A stretch of 64,000 bases of DNA, from positions 434,001 to 498,000 of the forward strand of contig OY760938.1 in the NCBI GenBank assembly GCA_963664255.1. Reading direction: 5' to 3'. This DNA is from G963663775 sp963664255 (GTDB lineage Bacteria > Bacillota > Clostridia > Oscillospirales > Butyricicoccaceae). The translations under genes and the position numbers were made by a program. The notes beneath the pieces are model-generated. The model made no database searches and had not been told where the DNA came from. It was given only the letters and a program-made list of their open reading frames with translations. Below are positions 23,646-32,302 of the stretch, piece by piece (within the stretch, counting starts at the first letter, position 1; each line of letters begins with the position of its first letter).

Positions 23646-25868
23646 TTACCATGTATGAGTTTTCTTCCATAAGCCCTTGTGAATTTCAAAGGAGAATTCT
23701 TTCCACGCATTAATGCTGAAATCTATTGGTTGTTCTCTAAATATCCAATAGCTCTTTCCATCTTTAGTATGTACACGAATCATACCAACTTCATATAATA
23801 GCTTAAGCAACTCACCAGGGCTTATTTCGCGCAAATTTTCTATTTGATTCAGCGAATCAGTATAGTCAGAAAAAGAAAATTTTACCCCTTTTTGAACCGT
23901 GTGATCTTCACTAATAATATTTAAGAGTTTAAGCAATTCTGTGGTTTTTGTCGCCAAAAATGTGCCAGATAGATTGTCACAGAACTCTCCCCAAAGATAA
24001 TCGGAATATGTTCTTGTTGCATCCCACAAGTTTTCTTCAAACAATATGACTTGTTCTGAATTCGCCGATAATTGGCACTTCTTGAAAAATGCTATAACAT
24101 CTCGCGGTTTATATGTGGTTAACTCTAAAATCCAATCCCAAGTATGCTGATGAGACATTCTTTTCGGAAGAATGCTCATCAAAGAAAAATTTTCAACGCT
24201 TACGCCATGCTTATTCATAGACGTTACTATTCTTTTTTCAACAAACTGATATAGCGACGTGTCTTCAGCTCTAGAACTATTATCCAACCATGTCAACTCT
24301 TTTGTTCGCGCAGTACGCAATTTATTCAAATTTGCTTGTCCAGTTAATAATTGCAATATATCTTGTCGCATTAATAAAACAACTTTTACATTTGTCAAAG
24401 AGTTGTGGAGGTCGTCTACTGCGTCAAGCAAATCCAAATGGATATCTTTGAATTTTTTACTTATTGTGTCTCTAATTTGCTCATCCAGACCATCAATAAA
24501 CAAGAATTGCAGACCTTCTTGATATTCTTCATTTAAAATATCTTCATAGAGGGAAACAATATCAGACATATATGATTTTCCAGAGGGACTCATATACATA
24601 TCATATTTATCATTCAAAATAATCCCATTCTTTATACGCTTATCACATACTATAGAAATTCGTAGCATCTGAGCAGTGAACAATTGCTCAGATTTTTTTC
24701 CATAAATTTCTTCGAGCACATCTTTAAATTTTGATGCACCTTTTAAAGATTGTTTGACGGAAGATATGGCAAAAATAGTAAGGATTATATATTTCCATGA
24801 ATCTCTGTATTTACCTTTTTCATTTTCCTGTGCATGCGTAATCTCGTTAATTAATTTAGTAGTTACGGAACCTACATTTTTATAAATTACGTTTTTGTGT
24901 TTATCTTCAAAATATTCTCCAATATATGTTTTCCCTGTTCCTTTATTACCTAAAATAATTTGTATATTTCGGGGATGGGTTAAAATGGAGGAAATAGAAT
25001 TTAAATCGAAAAAGTTTTCAGTGAAATAGTCACTTTGAGGGACACTTTTTCTTTCGGTGGCTGCATCAATCTCACCGAAATAGATATTACATATTTTCAT
25101 TTCATCCGTCTTTAAAATAGGATATTCGTGAATTATAACTTCTCCTGAGTAGCCTCCCCAAAAATACGGAGTTTGCTTTTCATTATGGAGATCTTTTACT
25201 CGGTTTGTAACTTTACTCGCAAGATACTCTTGAAGTGATGTTAGAGTAATTTGTCTAGTGTTACTTTTGAATGCACGGGCATCAGAACCTTCTAATGCTT
25301 TGATTAGATGATATGTCCAACAGCCGTGTTCAATTTCGTAATCTGGATATGCCTTTTCATTTTCTCTAGCTGCAGCAAATACTCCAACATAATCGCTATA
25401 ATATTTGATTGAGTTGCAATCAGTTTCATCATCTGTATCGGATGCACCTCTGCTCGAAAATTTATATGCGCTTTGGCAACAGTCCAAAAAAGCAAGAACA
25501 TTAAAATTTGCTTCAGCAAATACGCCCATTAGCTTAGGGGCTGATAGCCAATTTTCAGCATCTCTATCATAGCTATTGACAGAATCATAGCAAGCCAAAT
25601 AAGGTGTTTCATACACAGATTTTCCATGTGTTGCAAAATAGATAAACACACGATCATTTGCATCATTCTTTTGACTTATGCGTTTAGCTGTTTCTAGTAT
25701 TTGGGTATATTCTGTTTGTTCGTTGACGAGCCAGTAAATATTTTCGTTACATAATCTAAACTCATCCATCATTACTTTTACGAACTCATTGGCATCATTT
25801 TCTACAAACGGAATGCTCTCTAGACCATTTTTGAATTTTCCTACTCCAACAACAAGCGCATAATCCAC
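23646..25868 (-). CDS. Caspase-like protease fused to a P-loop ATPase, candidate defence protein
   Basis: A 740-residue protein. Residues 1-245 form a peptidase C14 (caspase-like) domain: YALVVGVGKF strand, catalytic His81 in FIYFATHGKS, catalytic Cys131 in FLDCCQS, and GVFAAA before a HGCWTYHLIKAL helix. A linker leads to an ATPase domain (about 275-740) starting YFTENFFDL, with Walker A GNKGTGKT (307-314) and Walker B LQFLFIDGLDE near 454-463, resembling the Sll1717-type P-loop family. The start is GTG 25868, which has GAGGTG 7 bp upstream; ATG 25892 has no ribosome site. Caspase-NTPase fusions are found in bacterial conflict systems, where the NTPase senses and the protease acts. AT-rich composition suggests transfer. 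Confidence 0.75.
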   Translation of the reverse strand: MDYALVVGVGKFKNGLESIPFVENDANEFVKVMMDEFRLCNENIYWLVNEQTEYTQILETAKRISQKNDANDRVFIYFATHGKSVYETPYLACYDSVNSYDRDAENWLSAPKLMGVFAEANFNVLAFLDCCQSAYKFSSRGASDTDDETDCNSIKYYSDYVGVFAAARENEKAYPDYEIEHGCWTYHLIKALEGSDARAFKSNTRQITLTSLQEYLASKVTNRVKDLHNEKQTPYFWGGYSGEVIIHEYPILKTDEMKICNIYFGEIDAATERKSVPQSDYFTENFFDLNSISSILTHPRNIQIILGNKGTGKTYIGEYFEDKHKNVIYKNVGSVTTKLINEITHAQENEKGKYRDSWKYIILTIFAISSVKQSLKGASKFKDVLEEIYGKKSEQLFTAQMLRISIVCDKRIKNGIILNDKYDMYMSPSGKSYMSDIVSLYEDILNEEYQEGLQFLFIDGLDEQIRDTISKKFKDIHLDLLDAVDDLHNSLTNVKVVLLMRQDILQLLTGQANLNKLRTARTKELTWLDNSSRAEDTSLYQFVEKRIVTSMNKHGVSVENFSLMSILPKRMSHQHTWDWILELTTYKPRDVIAFFKKCQLSANSEQVILFEENLWDATRTYSDYLWGEFCDNLSGTFLATKTTELLKLLNIISEDHTVQKGVKFSFSDYTDSLNQIENLREISPGELLKLLYEVGMIRVHTKDGKSYWIFREQPIDFSINAWKEFSFEIHKGLWKKTHTW

Positions 25869-26112
25869 TATCTTGCACCTCAATATATTCATTTATTTAT
25901 GGTTTCGTATCTTCATAAAACTTTGTTATATTCCAATCAAATATTTTCGATATTTACTTGATTGTCAGCATTCCGATCTGCGCATTTTTGCTATGACCTG
26001 CAGCTGAATGAGCTGCCCATTATTGCTAAAAACTGTATTTCAATTCCGCAATTTCTCTATACAGTCCATCCTAATAATATCATTCTTGTAGCATTTTGTC
26101 AATAAAAACAAA

Positions 26113-26145
26113 AACCACCAGACACCGAAAAGGCATCTGGTGGTT
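26113..26145 (-). terminator. Terminator at the end of the phage late operon
   Basis: AACCACCAGA/TCTGGTGGTT, a perfect 10-bp stem with a T-run on each side (TTTTTG on the minus strand). It lies 10 bp beyond the Dam stop codon and closes the leftward late transcript. Confidence 0.88.
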
Positions 26146-26154
26146 TTTTGCATC

Positions 26155-26907
26155 TTAAAAATTACAAATTATCAATTCATTATATCGCTTGCTTTCCCCG
26201 GATTTTGCCGCAAGATTGTGGTTTCGGCTGATGGTTTCAACCCTAAAATCTTGATACAATTCCCGTATGTACGCATCATCGTTGTAGGATAGAATAAATC
26301 TGCCATTTAGCTGCGACAAGCAATTAAACAATCTCACATGGTCATCCTGTGAAAACTGCTCTGTATAATATTTCTCTGTGCCATGATACGGAGGGTCACA
26401 GTAAAACAGAGTCTTTGGGTTGTCATAGGATTGCATCAGCTTTGCAAAGTCCTTCTGCTCGATCAAAACGGTTGCAAGCCGCTCCTGCACAGCCTTTAAT
26501 CGCTCCACTGCAGAAGACAGGTTCTTTTTATTGCATCCAAAGGATTGAATATTGGAACCGAACGAGATTTTAATCAAATAGTAAAACTGTGCGGCACGTT
26601 GTATGTCTGTGAACCCCTGCACCTCAGCACAACTCCGCACATCATAAAATGTCTGTCTGGATGTAAGCATAAAATCCAGTTGCCGCTCCAATTCCGCTGC
26701 ATGATGTTTGATGCATCGAAACAGATTCACAAGCTGACCGTCCAAATCATTGTAAATTTCCATAGCGGCATGTTTATCTTTGCGGAACAAGACCCACCCG
26801 GCACCGCCAAACACTTCAACATATCTTTCAATATCATCAGGAAATCTTTTGATGATTTCATCTCTCAGCAACTTCTTGCCGCCAATTCTGGAAATAGGAC
26901 TATTCAA
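26155..26907 (-). CDS. DNA adenine methylase, Dam/D12 class
   Basis: A 250-residue adenine-N6 methyltransferase. SRIGGKKLLRDEI is the FxGxK-type SAM motif I, YVEVFGGAGWVLF follows, and YCDPPYHGTEKYY is catalytic motif IV (DPPY). It begins with TTG 26907, with AAGGGA about 10 bp upstream. As the last gene of the late operon it probably marks progeny DNA before or during packaging, which in this family protects against host restriction. The recognised site cannot be read from sequence; GATC is typical of close relatives. Confidence 0.88.
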   Translation of the reverse strand: MNSPISRIGGKKLLRDEIIKRFPDDIERYVEVFGGAGWVLFRKDKHAAMEIYNDLDGQLVNLFRCIKHHAAELERQLDFMLTSRQTFYDVRSCAEVQGFTDIQRAAQFYYLIKISFGSNIQSFGCNKKNLSSAVERLKAVQERLATVLIEQKDFAKLMQSYDNPKTLFYCDPPYHGTEKYYTEQFSQDDHVRLFNCLSQLNGRFILSYNDDAYIRELYQDFRVETISRNHNLAAKSGESKRYNELIICNF

Positions 26908-26984
26908 TATATCTTTCCCTTTCTATCTGAGTGCTGTCGGCTTATCCGACAGCACTAAATCCATGTTTTATGCTCTGGTGATTT

Positions 26985-27818
26985 TTAAACGTTCATCACC
27001 GCCGCCAACTTCTTCAGCAACTCGTCCCCATACGAATAGGTGCGCATGAACGCAAGCGTTGCATCTGTCAGTCCGGCAGCAGCTTTCAGCTGTTCCATGG
27101 CCGCCTGTGTTGCGCTGTCAATCGTGTCCGATGTAATTCTGGTATCCTTCGGCAAGATGGTCACAATCTTGCTGTTGGGATCATATGCCACATTGCATCC
27201 GGCTTCTGCGAAGTCACGGATTTGCACATAGTTTGTCCCATCCTTTAGGATACGGTCAACCGTCACCAGTTCATTGCCGATACGCATTTTTGCTTGTTCT
27301 ACCACTTCATCATCCTCCAATGCTGCTTTGAATGCGGTCCAAAGTGCTGTGCTTGTCACCATCGGTGCAGGGCACTCCTTGTGGCACACATCATAATGCC
27401 GAACCACATGCGCTGCATCAATACCAAACTTGTCCATCAAATATTTGACCGCTTCCACTGCGTGGTCAATGCTGCCCTGCCGCACATTGCCGCTCTTGTC
27501 GTTCATGCAGATTTCTACACCGATGCTGTTGGCGTTCGTGCACTTGCCCCAATAGGCTGCTGTGCCGCCGGAATAGTCCTTGCCGCAGTGCCAAGCAATA
27601 TCCTTAAACGGTACCGACTGCACCACACTGTCTTCATCTACAAATAAATGCGCCGACGTACCTGTGTAGGTTTCGTTGAAACAATTGCCGTTTCCCGCTG
27701 CGGTATCCCCGTTATTGCCGGTATAATGTACCGTAATATAAAGAATATCGCTTTTGGTACGGCTTGCATTTTTGTAGTTTCGACTGTTGCAAGCCTTTTG
27801 TGTAATCACCACACTCAA
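26985..27818 (-). CDS. N-acetylmuramoyl-L-alanine amidase (endolysin)
   Basis: A 277-residue amidase_2 enzyme that cuts the amide bond between MurNAc and the stem peptide at the end of infection. Zinc and catalytic residues fall in ITVHYTG (His31), VRHYDVCHKECP, and the IAWHCGK loop. The C-terminal 100 residues carry a TNYVQIRDFAEAGCNVAYDP segment like the amine-oxidase-N-type repeat, probably a wall-binding part. No signal peptide, so release depends on the holin. The start is TTG 27818 with GGAGG 9 bp upstream. Sits between holin and dam. Confidence 0.9.
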   Translation of the reverse strand: MSVVITQKACNSRNYKNASRTKSDILYITVHYTGNNGDTAAGNGNCFNETYTGTSAHLFVDEDSVVQSVPFKDIAWHCGKDYSGGTAAYWGKCTNANSIGVEICMNDKSGNVRQGSIDHAVEAVKYLMDKFGIDAAHVVRHYDVCHKECPAPMVTSTALWTAFKAALEDDEVVEQAKMRIGNELVTVDRILKDGTNYVQIRDFAEAGCNVAYDPNSKIVTILPKDTRITSDTIDSATQAAMEQLKAAAGLTDATLAFMRTYSYGDELLKKLAAVMNV

Positions 27819-27833
27819 TGCCTTTCACCTCCG

Positions 27834-28241
27834 CTATGTATTGCTTCCGCTGGAAACATCCGTTGCTTCCGTGGATGCTTTCGCCGTATTGATAAAATTC
27901 TGCAAAATCGCCGGAATCTCAACCCCGCAATCGGACAGGTTGGAAATAAAGCCACCGAACTCATTCAGCACACAAATGGTGATAACCGCTGTCCGCAGCA
28001 CACCATTTAAGCCAAACAGGTTATCCAGCACCGTTCCTGCAATCAGTACCAAAAACAGCAGCAGCTTCTTGCCCAGTACAACCAAGCCTTTGGTTGCCGA
28101 AAAAGAATTACTGATAAAGGCGGACACAACGCTAGAGATGTAACTCAAAGCGATAGCAGCGCACAATGCCCAAAAATAAACATCGGTATCGCCTACAAGG
28201 AAAGCCTTTGCAGTGCTCGCCATTGATAAAATTGTTTCCAT
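27834..28241 (-). CDS. Phage holin, phage_holin_4-type
   Basis: A 135-residue membrane protein with hydrophobic segments at about 22-40, 55-75 and 82-100 and a polar C-terminus (STEATDVSSG). The order is typical of Cph1/toxin-secretion holins: FWALCAAIALSYISSVVSA, KKLLLFLVLIAGTVLD, LRTAVITICVLNEFGGFI. It permeabilises the membrane to let the amidase out. Lies 15 bp upstream of the amidase. Confidence 0.85.
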   Translation of the reverse strand: METILSMASTAKAFLVGDTDVYFWALCAAIALSYISSVVSAFISNSFSATKGLVVLGKKLLLFLVLIAGTVLDNLFGLNGVLRTAVITICVLNEFGGFISNLSDCGVEIPAILQNFINTAKASTEATDVSSGSNT

Positions 28242-28250
28242 AGGTTCTCC

Positions 28251-28595
28251 TTACCCGCTCATGGTGTCTGCGCTCATGCGGTTGAGCTTGGCGTGAATCT
28301 TAGCTTCCAGCACCAAGTCCGGAGGGGGCTGTACCCCCTCATCTGACAACAGTGCCTTTGTATATGCCATGCATTGCTGAAACTTCGCATCCCCTTTGAT
28401 GCCAGAAACATCTGCAACCTTGTTTGTGGCATTCACAGCATCATCAACCGCTTCGCATAGTTTTTTCGCCCGGACCTGCTTTCGCCAGTTTGCAGTAATC
28501 ACCGCAGACAATGCAGCCAGTGCGGCCGTAATGACTCCCGCAAGTCCTGCCGTGGCGGCATCAATAATTGGGGACAAATCAACGCCTAAAAGCAT
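28251..28595 (-). CDS. Phage holin, LLH-like
   Basis: A 114-residue protein with one N-terminal membrane segment (AGLAGVITAALAALSAVITA, about 15-35) followed by a charged cytoplasmic part (VRAKKLCEAVDDAVNATNKV). This layout is that of LL-H-type holins. The start is ATG 28595, 9 bp after GGAG; a TTG lies one codon upstream. A second holin-like protein beside 27834 may act as partner or antiholin. Confidence 0.6.
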   Translation of the reverse strand: MLLGVDLSPIIDAATAGLAGVITAALAALSAVITANWRKQVRAKKLCEAVDDAVNATNKVADVSGIKGDAKFQQCMAYTKALLSDEGVQPPPDLVLEAKIHAKLNRMSADTMSG

Positions 28596-28644
28596 CAAAC
28601 ATCACTCCGTTCTTTTGTTTTTCATAAGTATCTCTCCTGTAACG

Positions 28645-28704
28645 TTACCATTTCGTTGGCTTCACCGATATGATAGGCGGCGGATGTTCATAAACAAAAC
28701 CCAT
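28645..28704 (-). CDS. Possible 19-residue peptide gene
   Basis: An ATG overlaps the stop of the upstream gene (TGATG), giving MGFVYEHPPPIISVKPTKW and TAA. The tight overlap suggests translational coupling. No function is known and it could be chance. Confidence 0.3.
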   Translation of the reverse strand: MGFVYEHPPPIISVKPTKW

Positions 28705-29003
28705 CACGTATCCACCACCGGCATTCCCCGCACCTTGTCCATCAGACTGGTGACAAATCCATTCCCGCCAAGGGCGGTATACTCCACATAGAGCATTTCC
28801 ATGTTTTGCAGCCCGTGCGGTGTAATCGTTTTTCGCTCATGATAGTGGCAATAGCTTGCCACAAGCCTGTCCCGCAGCAGTGCGACAAGTGCCCTGTCAG
28901 ATGTCTTTTGCCGTTGCCACAAGCAGACAATGCGGTGCGCCAAAAAGCCAAGGAGTGCCGCCACAGCCCACCCAAGCGCATCATGTAAAAGTGTTTCTAC
29001 CAT
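28704..29003 (-). CDS. Conserved small phage membrane protein of the lysis module
   Basis: A 99-residue protein with one N-terminal membrane segment (ALGWAVAALLGFLAHRIVCLW) and a soluble tail ending LGGNGFVTSLMDKV. The pattern of a membrane anchor, an arginine-rich RALVALLRDRL helix and an LGGNG turn is familiar from Firmicutes phages near holin genes, but no function is established. The start ATG 29003 overlaps nothing; the frame extends to 29060 through the CD1375-like gene. Confidence 0.65.
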   Translation of the reverse strand: MVETLLHDALGWAVAALLGFLAHRIVCLWQRQKTSDRALVALLRDRLVASYCHYHERKTITPHGLQNMEMLYVEYTALGGNGFVTSLMDKVRGMPVVDT

Positions 29004-29014
29004 ACGCCACCGTC

Positions 29015-29125
29015 CTATTCTGCGTCTGCATCTAGCAGAGCCTGCACTGCCGCCTGCCATTTGCTCGGTACATCGTCAATCGTGCGATACCCCGCCTTTA
29101 TCAAGTCATAATATACCTTTGCCAT
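29015..29125 (-). CDS. CD1375-family (XkdX-like) small phage protein
   Basis: A 36-residue protein, MAKVYYDLIKAGYRTIDDVP followed by a short helix ending DADAE. This fits the CD1375/XkdX-like family encoded just after tail fibres in Clostridium prophages. AGGAGAG lies 7 bp before the ATG. Function unknown. Confidence 0.75.
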   Translation of the reverse strand: MAKVYYDLIKAGYRTIDDVPSKWQAAVQALLDADAE

Positions 29126-29129
29126 GTAT

Positions 29130-29408
29130 TTACTCTCCTGTCAGTGCTTCGGCAAGCTCTGCCAATGCCAGTTTGTTTTCCAAGTCGTGTGCCGCTTCTG
29201 CTTCTGCCAGTTCTGCAAGTGCAATCTGTGTCTGTGTGATTGCAGCAATTTCAGTTTCTTCTTCTGGCGGATTGTATGCAGCACCAATTTCAGCACCATC
29301 ATACATAATGTTCAAAGAATATTGTTCGGCATATTCGTCTGTGGCGGCGATAATGTTTGTGATGATATTGTTTTTATCCAGAACAATCCAGTTTTTCACT
29401 TCTGCCAT
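29130..29408 (-). CDS. Small phage tail-region protein
   Basis: A 92-residue acidic protein. The N-terminal half (KNWIVLDKNNIITNIIAATDEYAEQY) looks like the start of tail-associated proteins that follow fibres, and the C-terminal half is an Ala/Glu-rich coiled coil (ALAELAEAEAAHDLENKL). It is separated from its neighbours by 0-4 bp. Could be a fibre chaperone; inference from position only. Confidence 0.6.
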   Translation of the reverse strand: MAEVKNWIVLDKNNIITNIIAATDEYAEQYSLNIMYDGAEIGAAYNPPEEETEIAAITQTQIALAELAEAEAAHDLENKLALAELAEALTGE

Positions 29409-29591
29409 TTAGAGAGCACCTCCTTTCCCGCCACCACAACCGCCGAAGCTATAAATTGGCGTTCTATCCTCTTTTATAGAAATTCCATCAGCCAATATTT
29501 TTGTCAGTATATCAGTACATTCACGTTTTCCTTGCATTTCTTGTATAAAGTCAGCAATTTCTTTTGGTTCTCCAGTCAGTTCAATTTTCAT
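29409..29591 (-). CDS. Small protein with a glycine-rich end
   Basis: A 60-residue protein with AAGGAG 7 bp before its ATG. The body (EPKEIADFIQEMQGKRE) is charged and helical; the end reads SFGGCGGGKGGAL. It directly follows the glycine-rich fibre and abuts the next gene, so a role linked to the fibre is possible but unproven. Confidence 0.55.
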   Translation of the reverse strand: MKIELTGEPKEIADFIQEMQGKRECTDILTKILADGISIKEDRTPIYSFGGCGGGKGGAL

Positions 29592-29619
29592 ATATTTACT
29601 CCTTATATGTCATGAAAGA

Positions 29620-31554
29620 TTAAGCATAATTCAAACGGATGATAATTGCGCCTTGCGTACCGTAATAACCGGCACCCCCCGCTCCGCCTGTAGAAGCGTA
29701 AGAGTTTCCGCCGCCACCGCCGCCGCCACAACCACCAGAGCCATAATTACTGTTTCTAGCAAACCCGTTGCCACCATTTCCTGCAACAGCAGAGCCGCCA
29801 GAGGGAGCAATGGGAAGCCCGCCACCGCCGCCACCAGAGCCTTCGACAGATACGCCAGAACCACCCGCGCCTCCACTTCCAACAGCCCCAGCAGTAACAG
29901 TACACGTTTGGCCAGTTCCTGCCGCACCTCCTGCGTTAGATGCGCCGCCAGATGTTGCGTTTGCTAACAAAGTGCAAGATGAATAGTTTGCTGCCGCCCC
30001 AGACCCGCCAGCCCCAGACCCGCCAGTACCTCTCGTTCGAGTTATCGACTTCGTTCCGCTCAACACTGAAGAAACAACTTCTGTTCCAATAGTGCCAGCA
30101 CCGCCCGTTCCGCCTGTGCCACCATTTGCCGAACCGCCATTTCCGCCGTTTCCACCAATGCCGCCGGCCCCGGAACCAGAACCACCCGTGCCTCCAAATC
30201 CTCCATTATATCCGTAGTCTCCATTTCCGCCATTTGCGCCGTTCGTTCCTCCAACGGCAGACAAGCCAAACCCCGTCGTTGTCCCACCGGATGAACCAAT
30301 TGCAATCGGATAACCTGTTCCGGCAGAAACCGAAAGTCCATTCAAAGTTGCGATAGCTCCAATATCTCCGCCTTGTCCACCACCTGCGCCTCCGCCGCCT
30401 GGCACATTTGCACTCCCTCCCGTTCCACCTGCGCCACCATTTCCGCCTTTTCCTCCTGCGCCAATCAAACATATATCAATGGATGATACCAAAGAAGAGA
30501 AGTGTAGCGTTTGAGATGTTGTAAATGTCAGTTCGGTTGCGGTATTCGCTGAAACAGATAATTCATAGTATGTTCGCTGTCCCGGAATCTCGGTCACGGT
30601 CATACTAGAAGAACCAGAAAGACCCACCGCATAAGTGAATGTTGCGCTTGCAGTTGTTTGAGCGGTTATGGTTACTTGTTTTGCTACATATCCGTATTGG
30701 TCAAGCTTTAAGCCTGCAAAAAAACCACCCAATGTTATGTCAGTAGAAAAATCGATTCCTATTCCATCTGTGTCAACAACGTGCAAATAAACAATTGCTG
30801 TATTATCTGGCAATTTTGCCAGCGTATCAATAGCCTTATTAATCAATGCATCTGCATCTAAATTCAATGCCGTTCGGGTATCGTCCGTTATCTCCACTGT
30901 CGACACATCTGCTTTGCTGGACAAATCCACGTTCCCAAGCTGCGAGGCAGGCACATTGCCGCTTTCGTCCAACGATGCCACACCGTTTGCTGCGCCCTTT
31001 TCAGACGTTGACAAATAGTCCATATTCGGAAGTTGTGCATTGGGGACTTGTCCGTTTTCATCCAGAGATGCCACACCACTGACGGCACCTTTTTCAGACT
31101 GTAGCAGATATGTGTCCGTCTGTGGAATTGTAATGGTTGCGGCAGTGGCGTTCGTGACTACCATAGAACAATAAACCGTCTTTTCAATGCGTTGGTCGTC
31201 TGCTGTTGGGATATAGTCCCCCGCATCACCTGCATTTGCATAGCAGTATAAAATCTCGCCATCGTCTGGGTCGGTCGCATATACGCCTACCTCACGCCAC
31301 CAGAATCCAGCAGTAATATCCTCATTACTAAACACACCTGCGGCTTGAAACGTATTGTTGCTTACGATTTTGCTTGCAGTGATTGAAACGCTTGCCTGCT
31401 CATCAATGAGTGCTGTCAAAGCTGAAATCGGCTGTTCGCCAATCTCTCCGTCACCAAGACCCATGCGTGTGAACGCCAGTGCTTGCCCTGCCTGCACTTT
31501 TGCCAAAAGTACAACACCTGCACTCGTCAGTGTCATTTTCGGAAAACTTGCCAT
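29620..31554 (-). CDS. Tail fibre / adhesin with DUF3751 N-terminus and glycine-rich C-terminus
   Basis: A 644-residue protein, likely the host-recognition fibre. Residues 1-150 match the DUF3751 fibre N-terminus (FPKMTLTSAGVVLLAKVQAG, FTRMGLGDGE, WWREVGVYA). Two SEKG..GVASLDE.G..P..QL repeats follow near 165-215. The last 260 residues are extremely rich in GGxGGxGG runs, as in polyglycine-II-type adhesin domains. The start is ATG 31554 with GGGGTGAAAAG upstream; the frame from 31599 would overlap the gpI gene further. It lies right after gpI, the usual place of gpH. Confidence 0.82.
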   Translation of the reverse strand: MASFPKMTLTSAGVVLLAKVQAGQALAFTRMGLGDGEIGEQPISALTALIDEQASVSITASKIVSNNTFQAAGVFSNEDITAGFWWREVGVYATDPDDGEILYCYANAGDAGDYIPTADDQRIEKTVYCSMVVTNATAATITIPQTDTYLLQSEKGAVSGVASLDENGQVPNAQLPNMDYLSTSEKGAANGVASLDESGNVPASQLGNVDLSSKADVSTVEITDDTRTALNLDADALINKAIDTLAKLPDNTAIVYLHVVDTDGIGIDFSTDITLGGFFAGLKLDQYGYVAKQVTITAQTTASATFTYAVGLSGSSSMTVTEIPGQRTYYELSVSANTATELTFTTSQTLHFSSLVSSIDICLIGAGGKGGNGGAGGTGGSANVPGGGGAGGGQGGDIGAIATLNGLSVSAGTGYPIAIGSSGGTTTGFGLSAVGGTNGANGGNGDYGYNGGFGGTGGSGSGAGGIGGNGGNGGSANGGTGGTGGAGTIGTEVVSSVLSGTKSITRTRGTGGSGAGGSGAAANYSSCTLLANATSGGASNAGGAAGTGQTCTVTAGAVGSGGAGGSGVSVEGSGGGGGGLPIAPSGGSAVAGNGGNGFARNSNYGSGGCGGGGGGGNSYASTGGAGGAGYYGTQGAIIIRLNYA

Positions 31555-31565
31555 CTTTTCACCCC

Positions 31566-32114
31566 TTAAACATAAATAGATTCCGCAATGTGCATACACC
31601 CTGCGAAAGCCGGCTCCATCTGCGCAACTGTTTCAATGACGATGCTTTCCAGATATGACCTTACATTCTGCGTGGCTTTCACGATTTTTTCAAATGCTGC
31701 CGCTTCTTCATCGCCAACACCGACATTTGTCGTATGCACCTTAAAATGATACGGCTCGCCGTCATAATCAAACCATTCTTCTACCCATGCATCACCAAAT
31801 ATATCGGTTGCCACCTGTTCCACTGCCGCAACGGTACCGCAACGTTTGTGATTGAGGATAGAATTTTGAACCAGACTACGCTTGACTGCTAATGTCATAT
31901 CGGACGAATAGCCCAGCGTATCAAATTGTGCCGCCAGTTTGTCCAAAACAACATCCGTCTGCGTGCTGATGGAAGTGTAAATTTTCAGTGCATCGAGCTG
32001 TGTAAATATGCGATGCAGTTGGTTTTCTACTGCGTATGCCAGCGCCATCGCCGTTTCATCTGTCTGCATCCAAGCAGGCAGGAACTGCATAAAATCCAAC
32101 TCGCCAAGTGTCAT
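31566..32114 (-). CDS. Phage tail protein I, baseplate (P2 gpI-like)
   Basis: A 182-residue baseplate protein. FLPAWMQTDETAMALAYAVENQLHRIF and LDKLAAQFDTLGYSSDMTLAVKR follow the P2 gpI pattern. It lies between gpJ and the fibre as in P2 and probably attaches fibres to the wedge. Confidence 0.85.
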   Translation of the reverse strand: MTLGELDFMQFLPAWMQTDETAMALAYAVENQLHRIFTQLDALKIYTSISTQTDVVLDKLAAQFDTLGYSSDMTLAVKRSLVQNSILNHKRCGTVAAVEQVATDIFGDAWVEEWFDYDGEPYHFKVHTTNVGVGDEEAAAFEKIVKATQNVRSYLESIVIETVAQMEPAFAGCMHIAESIYV

Positions 32115-32302
32115 AAAACCACCCCGTCATTGTAGTCTGCACCAAACACCGCAACCACCGCAAAACTTCCAATATCCTGTGTAGAAAATATGCGATTGTA
32201 CCCTTTGAGCGGCGCAGTCACAGCATTATCAAACTCTAGCAATGTCACCTCTGCTGTGTTGTCCACAATATTGACAGCAGATATAGTCCCCTTGAGCAGC
32301 AT
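32111..32302 (-). CDS. Small baseplate-region protein of unknown function
   Basis: A 63-residue beta-rich protein (TISAVNIVDNTAEVTLLEF, DIGSFAVVAVFGADYNDGVVL) placed between gpJ and gpI. It overlaps gpI by 4 bp and touches gpJ, so it is translationally coupled. An OB-like fold would be compatible with the pattern, but I cannot show it. Confidence 0.6.
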   Translation of the reverse strand: MLLKGTISAVNIVDNTAEVTLLEFDNAVTAPLKGYNRIFSTQDIGSFAVVAVFGADYNDGVVL

